This document shows positions 34,430 to 43,423 of a stretch of 64,000 nucleotides of DNA, piece after piece. Where the stretch lies: positions 434,001-498,000 of the forward strand of contig CAVTIA010000003.1 in the NCBI GenBank assembly GCA_963734635.1, in the 5' to 3' direction. The DNA is from DATCJA01 sp963734635. Its GTDB lineage: Bacteria; Acidobacteriota; Vicinamibacteria; Vicinamibacterales; UBA2999. Within the stretch, counting starts at the first letter, position 1. Each line of letters begins with the position of its first letter. The notes under the pieces were generated by a model. That model was given only the letters and a program-made list of their open reading frames with translations. It was not told the origin of the DNA and did not search any database. The position numbers and the translations under genes are program-made.

Positions 34430-34861
34430 CTACCTAGCCGGACAGCGGTCCGGCAGTACCTGAAAGCCTTCGACGTCGAGCACAATCTGGTTGTACATAG
34501 GGTCGCGGATCGGATCGCGCGGCGACACGCCGCCAATCCGGACACGACCGCCCAGCAACGACACGCCCCCTGGTCCCGCCATATCTGACTTCCGCACGAG
34601 GCCCGTAATCTCCACCATGGTCGCCTCGCGTCTCCTGATGTCGTCGAGCACGGCCCGTGGTCCTGACAACCGGAACCGGCGGCCGGGAGCGATGCCCTTC
34701 GAGGTATGCTCACGACCTTCCGCCTCCTCAACGATGAACAGGCGGTCCTTCGCACAGCCGGGGACCGTAATGCGCGTCGAATCGTTCGGGACGGGGCGTT
34801 CCTGCCCGGCAGCGACTGCCGTGACGGCGAGAAGCCCGAGGGCGACAACCACCTTTTGCAT
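34430..34861 (-). CDS. small secreted protein of unknown function
   Basis: A 143-aa protein with a signal peptide (VVVALGLLAVTAVAAGQ) and a mature beta-rich domain (RRFRLSGPRAVLDDIRRREA, MVEITGLVRKSDM) resembling an OB-fold. It lies 9 nt upstream of the MBL gene on the same strand, probably a two-gene unit. No family named. Confidence 0.7.
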   Translation of the reverse strand: MQKVVVALGLLAVTAVAAGQERPVPNDSTRITVPGCAKDRLFIVEEAEGREHTSKGIAPGRRFRLSGPRAVLDDIRRREATMVEITGLVRKSDMAGPGGVSLLGGRVRIGGVSPRDPIRDPMYNQIVLDVEGFQVLPDRCPAR

Positions 34862-35048
34862 GGCGAAAGTGTAACGCCGTTGGGGAGTTCAGCACGTTGC
34901 ACGGTGCATCCCGGCACTTTGAACGCCAAAAAGCACGACTTGCGTGTTACGGCATCGAAGCGTAGTCTCTGTCGAACGCCGGATTTACGGCGAGCGGAAG
35001 CGAAGCGCGGACCGAGTCCGCCACCTTGTTCGCGGAAGGAGCGCAGAA

Positions 35049-37217
35049 ATGACGACGAACAGAGCGCTGACTCTGGCAATAGCGGCCGTCATCGGCATCA
35101 TTTGGATTGCCTCAGGGGCCGGCATGGGTGCCGTCCAGCAAACCGGCAATGCGGTTCGCATCGACAACGATGACATTGGTGGAGTAGTAACCGGCCCGCG
35201 CGGGCCGGAGGCGGGCGTCTGGGTCATTGCGGAAACAACCGACCTGCCAACCCGGTTCAGCCGCACAGTCGTGACCGACGAGCAGGGGCGTTATCTGGTG
35301 CCCGATCTGCCCAAGGCGAACTACAGCGTCTGGGTGCGCGGCTACGGGCTGGTGGATTCGTCGAAAGTGCAGTCGGCGCCGGGTCGGGTGCTGAACCTCA
35401 CCGCGTTGACGGCGCCAAATCCGCGAGCAGCCGCGGAATACTACCCGGCTGCCTACTGGTACTCGCTGGTACAGGTGCCCGCCAAGAGCGAATTCCCCGG
35501 CACCGGCCCCGAAGGCAACGGCATCAACCCGAACATGAAGACCCAGGCCGACTGGATCAGGATGATGAAGTCGGGAGGCTGCACCACCTGTCACCAGCTT
35601 GGCACAAAGGGGACGCGCGAGATACCCGCGGCGCTCGGCACGTTCGCGTCGGGAGCGGCCGCGTGGGAGCGACGCGTGCAATCGGGACAGGCCGGCAGTC
35701 AGATGAGCAACGGCCTCGATAATATGGGCCGCCGGCGGGCGCTCGCGATGTATGGTGACTGGACCGATCGGGTTGCCAAGGGCGAGGTTCCATCTGCTCC
35801 GCCGCGACCTCAGGGGGTGGAGCGAAACGTGGTGGTCACCCAGTGGGACTGGGCGGATCCGAAAGCCTACCTCCACGATGTCGTCTCAACCGACAGGCGG
35901 AATCCAAGGGTCAACGCCAACGGACCGATGTACGGCTCGCTCGAGCTGAGCGCCGACTATCTGCCCGTGCTGGATCCGGCCCGGCACACCGCGACGCAGG
36001 TGAAGTTGACCGTGCGAGATCCGAACACACCGCGCACGTCGGCGTCGATGCCGCACCCTTCGCCGTACTGGGGTGATGAGCCGATCTGGACCAGCAGGAA
36101 CAACGTGCACAACCCGATGATGGATGAACAGGGGCGCGTCTGGATTACGTCAGCGATCCGCCCGCCCGCGAATCCGGACTACTGCAAGGAAGGTTCGAGT
36201 CATCCCTCTGCAAAGCTGTTTCCGGTCAACAACGCGGGTCGACATCTCGCGATGTACGATCCGAAGACCCAGAAGCTCACGCACATCAGCACGTGCTTCG
36301 GGACCCACCATCTGATGTTCGCCGAGGATGCGAATCGTACGCTCTGGACGAGCGGCGGCGGGCAGGTGGTCGGGTGGCTGAACACGAAGATGTTCGAGCA
36401 GACGGGCGATGAGGCGAAGTCGCAGGGCTGGACCGCGCTCATCATGGACACCAACGGCAATGGCAGGCGCGACGCCTACGTCGAGCCCGATCAGCCGCTC
36501 GATCCCACGAAAGACAAGCGGTACGCCGGCGGCTTCTACGGCGTCTCACCCGCGCCGGACGGCTCAGTGTGGGGGACGGTGCTGGGCATGCCGGGCGCGG
36601 TCATCCGGCTGAATCCGGGATCGAATCCGCCGGAAACGACGTTGGCCGAGGTGTATCAGCCGCCGTTCAACAACCCGAATGCGAAGGTTCAGGGATTTTC
36701 GCCGCGCGGCTTCGACATCGACCGCAACGGCGTCGCCTGGCTGCCGCTCGCCAGCGGACACATGGCCAGCTTCGACCGGCGCAAGTGCAAGGGGCCGCTC
36801 AACGGGCCGAATGCGACGGGACAGCATTGTGTCGAAGGCTGGACGCTGTATCCCGAACCGGTACCGCAGTTCAAGGGTGTGACGGATTCAGGCAGCGTCG
36901 AAGCCAGCTACTACACGTGGGTCGATCAATTCGACACGTTGGGCCTTGGCAGGAACGTCCCCATCAACACCGGGAATGCAGCGGAAGGGCTGCTGGTGCT
37001 GAAGGACGGCAAGTGGGTGGTCCTGCGGGTGCCGTATCCGACCGGTTACTACACCAAGTGGCTCGACGGCCGGATCGATGATCCAAACGCGGGGTGGAAG
37101 GGCAAAGGACTGTGGAGCACAGTGAGTACGCGAACGCCGTTCCACATGGAAACCGGCCAAGGCACCACGAGCAAGGTCGTCAGGTTCCAGCTTCGCCCTG
37201 ATCCGCTCGCGAAGTGA
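35049..37217 (+). CDS. exported protein: carboxypeptidase-regulatory-like domain, CxxCH heme site, beta-propeller
   Basis: A 722-aa protein from the ATG at 35049, preceded by AAGGAG; the frame runs open to 34944. After a signal/anchor helix (residues ~8-25) comes a CarboxypepD_reg-like domain (GGVVTGPRGPEAGVWVIAET, YLVPDLPKANYSVWVRGYG). A single c-type heme motif CTTCH lies at ~178-182. A C-terminal six- or seven-blade propeller of the streptogramin-lyase type contains HNPMMDEQGRVWITSAIRPP and GFYGVSPAPDGSVWGTVLG. It is a likely periplasmic electron-transfer or oxidoreductase component, common in Acidobacteriota; substrate unknown. Confidence 0.85.
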   Translation: MTTNRALTLAIAAVIGIIWIASGAGMGAVQQTGNAVRIDNDDIGGVVTGPRGPEAGVWVIAETTDLPTRFSRTVVTDEQGRYLVPDLPKANYSVWVRGYGLVDSSKVQSAPGRVLNLTALTAPNPRAAAEYYPAAYWYSLVQVPAKSEFPGTGPEGNGINPNMKTQADWIRMMKSGGCTTCHQLGTKGTREIPAALGTFASGAAAWERRVQSGQAGSQMSNGLDNMGRRRALAMYGDWTDRVAKGEVPSAPPRPQGVERNVVVTQWDWADPKAYLHDVVSTDRRNPRVNANGPMYGSLELSADYLPVLDPARHTATQVKLTVRDPNTPRTSASMPHPSPYWGDEPIWTSRNNVHNPMMDEQGRVWITSAIRPPANPDYCKEGSSHPSAKLFPVNNAGRHLAMYDPKTQKLTHISTCFGTHHLMFAEDANRTLWTSGGGQVVGWLNTKMFEQTGDEAKSQGWTALIMDTNGNGRRDAYVEPDQPLDPTKDKRYAGGFYGVSPAPDGSVWGTVLGMPGAVIRLNPGSNPPETTLAEVYQPPFNNPNAKVQGFSPRGFDIDRNGVAWLPLASGHMASFDRRKCKGPLNGPNATGQHCVEGWTLYPEPVPQFKGVTDSGSVEASYYTWVDQFDTLGLGRNVPINTGNAAEGLLVLKDGKWVVLRVPYPTGYYTKWLDGRIDDPNAGWKGKGLWSTVSTRTPFHMETGQGTTSKVVRFQLRPDPLAK

Positions 37218-37232
37218 TCTGAGTCGTACGCG

Positions 37233-37270
37233 ACGTACGTAGTGTCCGGCTTTGGCCGGACCTACGTACG
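37233..37270. repeat. palindromic repeat (GTCCGGC core) with ACGTACGTAGT flank
   Basis: The core 37244-37261 (GTCCGGC-TTTG-GCCGGAC) flanked by ACGTACGTAGT and CTACGTACG. It lies between convergent genes and could terminate both. It is the reverse orientation of the 20204 and 38097 copies. Confidence 0.75.
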
Positions 37271-37274
37271 AAAT

Positions 37275-38069
37275 CTATTGCGGCGCCCTCATTTCTGGAT
37301 ACGGGTAGTACTTCTCGAGGTCGAAGGCGTAGCACTCGTAGTCGAACAGCTGCATGTTCTTCTGCTTGTGGCGGTAGAGCACCATGCTCATGTTCCAGGG
37401 CCGCGTAAATACCTTCGGATCCTCGATCGTCACGTCGTACTGGATGTGATCGGGACTGATCAGGGTGTAACGCTCCACCAGATGCAGCGCTTCGCTGTGG
37501 AAGTTCCCGGCTCTGTCGAACCAGGTCTGGTCGTTGAAGTGCACCACGTCGACGACCAGCGTGTCGCCTTCCCATCGCCCCCGCGAGTCACCCAGCCACC
37601 ATTCGATCGGGCCCCGCGGATGGGGCGTTCCGTTGGTAAAGATGAAACGCACGGCATGGACGTACTCGAAGAGCATCGTCAGGTCGTTCGGCGTCTGGAT
37701 GATCTGGAACGGAAAGGGCATATACATCAGCCGCGGCACGCCGGGTAGGTAACACTTGGCCTCCGGGTCAAGCGACGCGCGCTTGTCGTAGTTCTCCTTC
37801 TTCCTGGCCAGCGCCGCCGGCTGATAAGGAATTTCGTTTCCCACAACAATGCCCTGCCCGCCGGGCGCGCCTTTCTGGGCGGCATGATCCTGAATGTCCC
37901 ACGCCGCCGTATTCATGGCCTGCCAGATCCCCGAGAAATCGGGCTTTCCGTCCGCGGTTCTCGGGATGGCTGCCGAACCTTGCGCGTGGACAACACTGGC
38001 AGGCGCGAGCATGGCGAATGACAGCAGCGTCGCGAGAATGCAGAAGGTCGGTCGGCCGGTTTCTCTCAC
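37275..38069 (-). CDS. secreted 'PDFSGIW' family protein of unknown function
   Basis: A 264-aa protein with a signal peptide ending VVHAQG, then the family start KPDFSGIWQAMN. Later conserved stretches are KCYLPGVPRLMYMPFPFQII, WLGDSRGRWEGDTLVVDVVH and DPKVFTRPWN. The 42603 gene is a diverged paralogue with the same order of motifs. Function unknown; members cluster with alkane, steroid or other catabolic genes in Acidobacteriota, which I state from general familiarity. Confidence 0.8.
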   Translation of the reverse strand: MRETGRPTFCILATLLSFAMLAPASVVHAQGSAAIPRTADGKPDFSGIWQAMNTAAWDIQDHAAQKGAPGGQGIVVGNEIPYQPAALARKKENYDKRASLDPEAKCYLPGVPRLMYMPFPFQIIQTPNDLTMLFEYVHAVRFIFTNGTPHPRGPIEWWLGDSRGRWEGDTLVVDVVHFNDQTWFDRAGNFHSEALHLVERYTLISPDHIQYDVTIEDPKVFTRPWNMSMVLYRHKQKNMQLFDYECYAFDLEKYYPYPEMRAPQ

Positions 38070-38096
38070 GGAAAATCTCCTTGTCGAGGGCTCAGG

Positions 38097-38183
38097 GTCC
38101 GGCTAAAGCCGGACACTACGTACGTTGGCATCCACGATCGGTACGTTGGCGTCCACGATCGTAGTGTCTGGCTTCAGCCAGAC
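38097..38183. repeat. paired palindromes flanking a 21-bp tandem duplication
   Basis: A GTCCGGCT-AA-AGCCGGAC palindrome (38097-38114) and a GTCTGGCT-TC-AGCCAGAC palindrome (38166-38183) face each other. Between them two 21-bp units (38120-38140 and 38141-38161) differ by one base. It looks like a composite of mobile palindromic repeats. Confidence 0.8.
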
Positions 38184-38206
38184 CTCACGAACGAATCGTG
38201 CGATCG

Positions 38207-40264
38207 CTACCGAAGCACGTTGCTGGCCCGGGCTCGCTCCACGTACAGCTGCACGTCCGCAGGCAGCAGAAGGCGTTGCTGTTCGAGCTTCTCGGCTGCG
38301 TGCTGCACCGCCGCAACGTATCCATCGTGATTCTTGTAGCGTTCTTCGAGAGACAGACGCGGATCACCGGCCTCCATCCGCTCCGCCTTCGTCGTCTTGA
38401 ACGCGATGTGCTGACCGTTGGCCTCGCAACCGTCGTTTTCGCCGAATCCGGCGCGGCGCAGCGCCCAGCCCGTCGTCGTCGCGATGGGCGCCTCGACGGG
38501 CGGAAGGCGGATCCCCGCGACCTCGTTGCCGTCTCGATCGACCTTCGAGACGAAAATTGGATACGCCGCGCGACCAGCGAGTGAGGCCGGATACTTCGAG
38601 ACGATCCCCTTGTCGAGTGTCGTACCGAAGTCGAGGAAGTACCGGGTGGTAATGACGCCCGTATAGTTCACGCCGGGAATGGTGGGCCAGCCCAGCGCAT
38701 CCTTCGGCACGGTGCCGGTCTGAAAGCCGGGCCGATGGACTGCCTGCACCATTGTGCCGTCTGTGCGGCGCGGTACATGGCTCTTGGGCGGCTCCGTCCC
38801 TTGGGTCACCCACTGATCCAGCGCCATGAGCAGCGCACGCAGCGCGGGAAACGGGCTCGTCGGGTTCAGCGGGTGCTGGCACGTTCCCATGCTGTTCACA
38901 TTCCCGACGCCGTGTGACAGGCCGGAGATAAGGAAGAAGCGCACATGGTCCGGATCTCGTAAATCGTTGCCGCGCGTGTCGGTGTGCAGCAGCGAACCGG
39001 CCTTCACCCAGTATTCATTCGAAGAATTTCCATCAAAGGCCTTTGGACACGTGTTGCTGGCCGTGCAGCGCGCGCTGCGTCCTCCGGTTCTCCCGCTCAG
39101 ATGGTCGGTCAGCACCTGATACGCAAACGGAAAAACGCCTTCGGGGTACAAGTGGTTCTGCCGGTTCCGCTCAGTCCTGCCGGTTTGGGCGAACCGGTAG
39201 TTGATCTGATTGCCGCTGCCACCGCCCGTCCATTTGAGCATCCCGTCGAGCACGCGCCCGTGCTTCTCATCCTCGTTGAATCCGAGCGCCAGGAAGTCGT
39301 TGAGCGCGCGTGTGGGCTGCGAAATCGAAAAGCTGTACGTGTAACGCACATGCCCCGCAAGCGGATTCGGAGTGCCGGCCGTGTCCTTCTCCGCGTGGCG
39401 GAGAAATGACATGAAATCGCGTGTCGCCGCCAGGCCTACGGCGGCCACCACAGGATCCTTGGCCGTATACGTGAACTCGTAAACGTAACTTTGCTTGAAG
39501 GGCGTTCCCGCCGGTAGAAGGCGAATGGTCTTCTCGTTGACGTACTCCCATTCGCTCGCGGGCACGGTGGTCGGCTGGTCGTCGAGCCGTGCTCGCAGCG
39601 TCAGCGTCGCTTTCGACTTGTCCATCGATGCGGCCGGATACGTCAAGTCGTACTTGACGTTCTTCGCATCGTCGAAATTGATGTACTGGTACGACGGGCC
39701 GGTGATGCTCGATCCATCCGGGTTCTTCGCGACGGGCACAGAGACCGTCATCCCATCGTCATCGCTTGAGGCGCCAAAGTCCCACCCGTTGCCGACAACG
39801 GAATAGCCGAGGTTCATCACGAATCCGTTGCCCGCCTGTGCGGCGGTGGTGGGGCTGTTGGTCAACGGAGCGTCATTGAGCGCTCCGAGCCGCATCTCGC
39901 CGCGGTTGTTGAAGTCGAGGATCACCTTGTGGTTGCCCTTGGCCACGTCGATCGGTTTCAGGATGAAAATGTCCATCGAGTACTCGACCTTGCCACGCGA
40001 GTTTCGGGGTGCGCGCGCGAGATCTGTGATCACCGCGTTTCGCGGATCGGCGGGATCGAGCTCGCCGTAGGCTTTGCCGCGAAGCTTCTCGTACTGCCCG
40101 ACGCTTCCATTCGGTCCGAACGCACGACCTTCGAACGTCGGCGACTCGGACCGTGCGCGGTCGATGACGATCCGTGTGATCTGCGCTTCTACTGTGAGCG
40201 GTATGAGCGTCGTGGCGGCCGCTGCCACGAGCGCGAGACGCAACTGCGATCTACATGCGTTCAT
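38207..40264 (-). CDS. exported alpha/beta-hydrolase-domain protein (Abhydrolase_10 type)
   Basis: A 685-aa protein with a signal peptide (LALVAAAATTLIPLTVEAQ). It has an N-terminal beta-rich region and a large C-terminal domain with FFLISGLSHG and RALLMALDQWVTQGTEPP, the hallmark segment of the 'alpha/beta hydrolase domain' family. VRYTYSFSISQPTRALNDFL precedes a region resembling the oxyanion/strand part. Catalytic residues could not be assigned firmly. It is 12 nt downstream of the flavoprotein genes on the same strand. Confidence 0.8.
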   Translation of the reverse strand: MNACRSQLRLALVAAAATTLIPLTVEAQITRIVIDRARSESPTFEGRAFGPNGSVGQYEKLRGKAYGELDPADPRNAVITDLARAPRNSRGKVEYSMDIFILKPIDVAKGNHKVILDFNNRGEMRLGALNDAPLTNSPTTAAQAGNGFVMNLGYSVVGNGWDFGASSDDDGMTVSVPVAKNPDGSSITGPSYQYINFDDAKNVKYDLTYPAASMDKSKATLTLRARLDDQPTTVPASEWEYVNEKTIRLLPAGTPFKQSYVYEFTYTAKDPVVAAVGLAATRDFMSFLRHAEKDTAGTPNPLAGHVRYTYSFSISQPTRALNDFLALGFNEDEKHGRVLDGMLKWTGGGSGNQINYRFAQTGRTERNRQNHLYPEGVFPFAYQVLTDHLSGRTGGRSARCTASNTCPKAFDGNSSNEYWVKAGSLLHTDTRGNDLRDPDHVRFFLISGLSHGVGNVNSMGTCQHPLNPTSPFPALRALLMALDQWVTQGTEPPKSHVPRRTDGTMVQAVHRPGFQTGTVPKDALGWPTIPGVNYTGVITTRYFLDFGTTLDKGIVSKYPASLAGRAAYPIFVSKVDRDGNEVAGIRLPPVEAPIATTTGWALRRAGFGENDGCEANGQHIAFKTTKAERMEAGDPRLSLEERYKNHDGYVAAVQHAAEKLEQQRLLLPADVQLYVERARASNVLR

Positions 40265-40276
40265 AGAGCCCCCTCG

Positions 40277-42068
40277 TCAGCTCGAGATTTTTTCCGCGTG
40301 GGCGTAACGCCCCGCGATGTAGCCCTGGCAGAGGCAGCGGGCGAGACCGTGCATTGAAAATCCGCCGGCTGACTCTCCACCGCAAAAGAGGCCAGGAATG
40401 ACGGCGCCGTTCATGTCCATGACCTGGCACCTGGCGTTGATGCGCAACCCTCCACGGGTGTCGTGAATCACCGGAGTCGCCCATGCCGCGTAGAAAGGCG
40501 CCTTGGCGATCTTGTACTTGGGAGTTGGTTTGCCGAAGTCGTCGTCTCTCCCGGCATCGACAAGCGAGTTGTAGCGCGCCACTGTCGCCTCGAGCGCCGC
40601 GGGTGGCATGGCGACGCGTTGATACTTCATCACGATCTTTCTGGCCAGGTCGGCGACCGTGTTCGCCGTGAAAAAGAACCCAGCGGCGAGATCGACGTGC
40701 GGTGGCCCGGGTGTCCACTGTTCACGCGATACCGCGTCGGCATCGAAGATGGCCCAGATGGGGCCGCCGCCGTTGTGGCCATCGCCAATGCCGGCCATAG
40801 CGGCGTTGATGAAGTTGTTCGGGTTGTACTTGACGTTCTTGGCGTTGAGATAGCTGCCCGGATGGTACGGATTGAGCTGGTTGTACTGATTGCCCGTGAA
40901 GTCGTCGCCCGTTTCGTCGTAGAAACGTTTGCCGAGCATGTTTACGAGGGCCACGTTCTGCCAGTCTCCGACTCTCAAGCCCGAAGCTCGCGCCTGCGCG
41001 AAGACGGGACTCCCCGGCATCCACGTGAGGTTCACGTACCCGTTACTGACAGCCGATCTTGCCTGGCTTGGTCAGTCCCGAACCGGTTTCGCTCGAAAAA
41101 TTCGCGAGCCCCCACAGTGACGCACCTATCGCCATCGACGCCAACTCGCCGCTCGCATCCTGATCGGACCAGGGCATCCCCGCGAGTCCGCAGTATTCCT
41201 CGGTCAGCCGGGGATCGAACATCCGGCGGAAATTCACGTTGCCCGACACGCCTCCGGTCGCAACGATGACCGCCTTGCGCGCGCGAATGTTCAGCGTAGT
41301 GCCGTTGTGGCGCACCTGGATGCCAAGCGCCCGGCCCGCGTGCGCCTCCTCGCGGTAGATGGCCAGCATGCGGTGTTCGAGCAGGAATTCGACGCCCGCC
41401 TTTCTGGCCGCCGCCTCGAGCGGGCGCATGAGTCCGTTTCCGTTAGAGGTGGTGGCGCGCACCGGGGCGTCGGTTGGCCTGCCGGTCTGCACCTGCGGCC
41501 AGTCGCCTGCCCAGACGTGCATCTGCCGAGGAACCGAATTCCCGTGCGCGCTGCCCGCACGGCCATCGGGCTTCTCATTGACGAACTTCACGCCGTGCCC
41601 GACGAGAAATTCGAACGTCTGCGCGCAGTTATCTGCAAACGCCCGGATGATCTCGTGGTCGTTATAGCGGTAGTCAGGAAAGCCGTTCGGTTGCACCACG
41701 GACCAGTCGGTCAGGTCCTGAAACACAAGGTCCGGGCTGTCAACGATGCCCGCTCTCTTTTGAACACTGGTACCGCCGCCAAGTGGAATGTTGGCGCCGC
41801 TGCAGATTGCATGGCCCCCAATGTCGTTGTGCGCTTCGACGACGATTACGGACGACCCGGCTTCACGCGCGACGATGGCGGCGGGCATACCGGCGGCGCC
41901 GGAGCCAATGACCACGACGTCCGCCTCACGATGCCAGCTCCGTGGACGCTGCGGAGCCTGGGCGAACGCGGGGGCAGGCGAGGACAGTTGGCCAGTCGCG
42001 ACCGCGGCCCCGGTGACGGCGGCGGTCTTGAGCAGATCGCGACGCGAAATCCTGCTCTTCGGTGCCAT
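40277..42068 (-). pseudogene. Tat-exported FAD-binding flavoprotein (fumarate reductase/ketosteroid dehydrogenase type), frameshifted
   Basis: Two minus-strand frames form one ~590-aa flavoprotein. Part one (42068-41043) has a twin-arginine signal SRRDLLK, the FAD motif VVIGSGAAGMPAAIVAREAG, an IGGHAICSG stretch, and VATGGVSGN. It ends KPGKIGCQ and a TAA. Part two (41035-40277) resumes GYVNLTWMPGS and ends with GLFCGGESAGGFSMHGL and LCQGYIAGRYA. Removing one A of the TAAC at 41043-41046 restores Q-Y-G-Y-V-N. It is a recent pseudogene or consensus error. The electron acceptor and substrate are unknown. Confidence 0.85.
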
Positions 42069-42204
42069 GTTTCGGCGTGGCGATTATACAAGTCACAAGT
42101 CACAAGGCACAAAGTACAAGGCACAAAGCTCAAGGCCGAAAGCCCAATTTAGGAGTAAACTCCGGGCATCTGCTTCTGCCTGTCGTTGGCGACCAGGAGG
42201 GCCT

Positions 42205-42591
42205 GTGAGAGCGTCACTGCATGCGACTCTGTTGGCGACCGTGGTGCTGCTTGGTCAGCCGGTTTGGGGCCATCACTCCACGTCCGCGATCTTCGAGAAC
42301 GACAAGCGCATCACTGTCACCGGTACCCTCACGAAGGTCGACTGGATCAACCCACACATCGTGATCTTCCTCGAGAGCACGGGCGGCTCGGCCGCGGAGA
42401 CCTGGAGGATTCAGGGCAATCCGCCGGCATGGTGGAGGACTGTGGGCGTCGGTCGCGCCGACTTCGCAAAGGGGCTGGGCCAAAGCGTGACCGTCGAAGC
42501 GCTTCCAGCACAGGACGGCTCGCGCTACGGATACCTCCGTCGCATTCGTTTTGCCAACGGCGACGCTCTTGAATCGATGAACATTCTGTAA
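42205..42591 (+). CDS. secreted DUF6152-type small protein
   Basis: A 128-aa protein from a GTG at 42205, four bases after AGGAGG; the longer open frame from 41788 is antisense to the flavoprotein. A signal peptide ends VWG, followed by HHSTSAIFENDKRITVTGTL and the conserved WINPHIVIFL. C-terminal VGRADFAKG and LRRIRFANG fit the DUF6152 family. Function unknown. It is 11 nt upstream of a PDLSGIW protein, with which it is likely co-transcribed. Confidence 0.85.
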   Translation: MRASLHATLLATVVLLGQPVWGHHSTSAIFENDKRITVTGTLTKVDWINPHIVIFLESTGGSAAETWRIQGNPPAWWRTVGVGRADFAKGLGQSVTVEALPAQDGSRYGYLRRIRFANGDALESMNIL

Positions 42592-42602
42592 GGAGACGCA
42601 CG

Positions 42603-43397
42603 ATGAAGCGCATCATCTGTGTGGCCATCATCTCGACGCTGCCTACCGCAATCGCGTCGGCGCAGCAGCCGACCCCTGCAGCGGGTCAGCGGCCGGACCT
42701 CAGTGGCATCTGGTCAACGTTCCCGGGCGTGAATCCTGTCTCAGGGCTCAAACGAGAAGTCGCAGGCGTGGCCGACACCCGTATCGTCGACCGCACGGCG
42801 ATCCGAGGCGTCGTCAGCGAGAGTCGGGGCGTGCTGCCGTGGACCGCAGCGCCATCGTACAAGCCTGAGTTCCAGGCGAAGGTCAAGGCGCTCGACGCTC
42901 AACAGAGCAGGACCGATCCTGTCTTTTACTGCGCACGGCCGGGACTGCCGCGAGTGGGGCCGCCTCGTCGCATTATTCAGATGCCGAACGAGATGATATT
43001 CCTCTACGAAGACATGTCCGGCGACCCCTATCGCATTATTCCGACCGACGGTCGCGCGCACCGCGCAAACGCGAATCCGTCGTACTACGGAGATGCAGTC
43101 GGGCGATGGGAAGGGGAGACGTTCGTCATCGACGTCCGGAACTTCGTCGAGGATACGTGGTTTGGCGAGAAGGGCTACTTCCATACCGACGCGATGCGGA
43201 TCACCGAACGGCTATGGCGTGACGGGGAGAATCTCGTGTGGCAGGTTACCGTGGACGATCCTAACGTCCTCACGGCTCCTTGGACGATGGCGCCGCGCAT
43301 GATCAAGCGCTCGACGCAGGCGCTCGAAGAGTCGCCGGCCTGCCGCGAGCAGGATGGTGCGCTGCTCCGGAACGACGATCATCACGATCAGCGGTGA
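42603..43397 (+). CDS. secreted 'PDLSGIW' family protein of unknown function
   Basis: A 264-aa protein with AAGGAG before the ATG and a signal peptide ending IASAQQ. Motifs in order: RPDLSGIWSTF, YCARPGLPRVGPPRRIIQMP, EMIFLYEDMSGDPYRIIPTD, GDAVGRWEGETFVIDVRNF and DPNVLTAPWTM. It is a paralogue of the 37275 gene. Co-occurrence with DUF6152 next door is typical of this family's neighbourhoods. Confidence 0.82.
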   Translation: MKRIICVAIISTLPTAIASAQQPTPAAGQRPDLSGIWSTFPGVNPVSGLKREVAGVADTRIVDRTAIRGVVSESRGVLPWTAAPSYKPEFQAKVKALDAQQSRTDPVFYCARPGLPRVGPPRRIIQMPNEMIFLYEDMSGDPYRIIPTDGRAHRANANPSYYGDAVGRWEGETFVIDVRNFVEDTWFGEKGYFHTDAMRITERLWRDGENLVWQVTVDDPNVLTAPWTMAPRMIKRSTQALEESPACREQDGALLRNDDHHDQR

Positions 43398-43423
43398 AAC
43401 AGGGACGAATTGGAGGACTTCCG

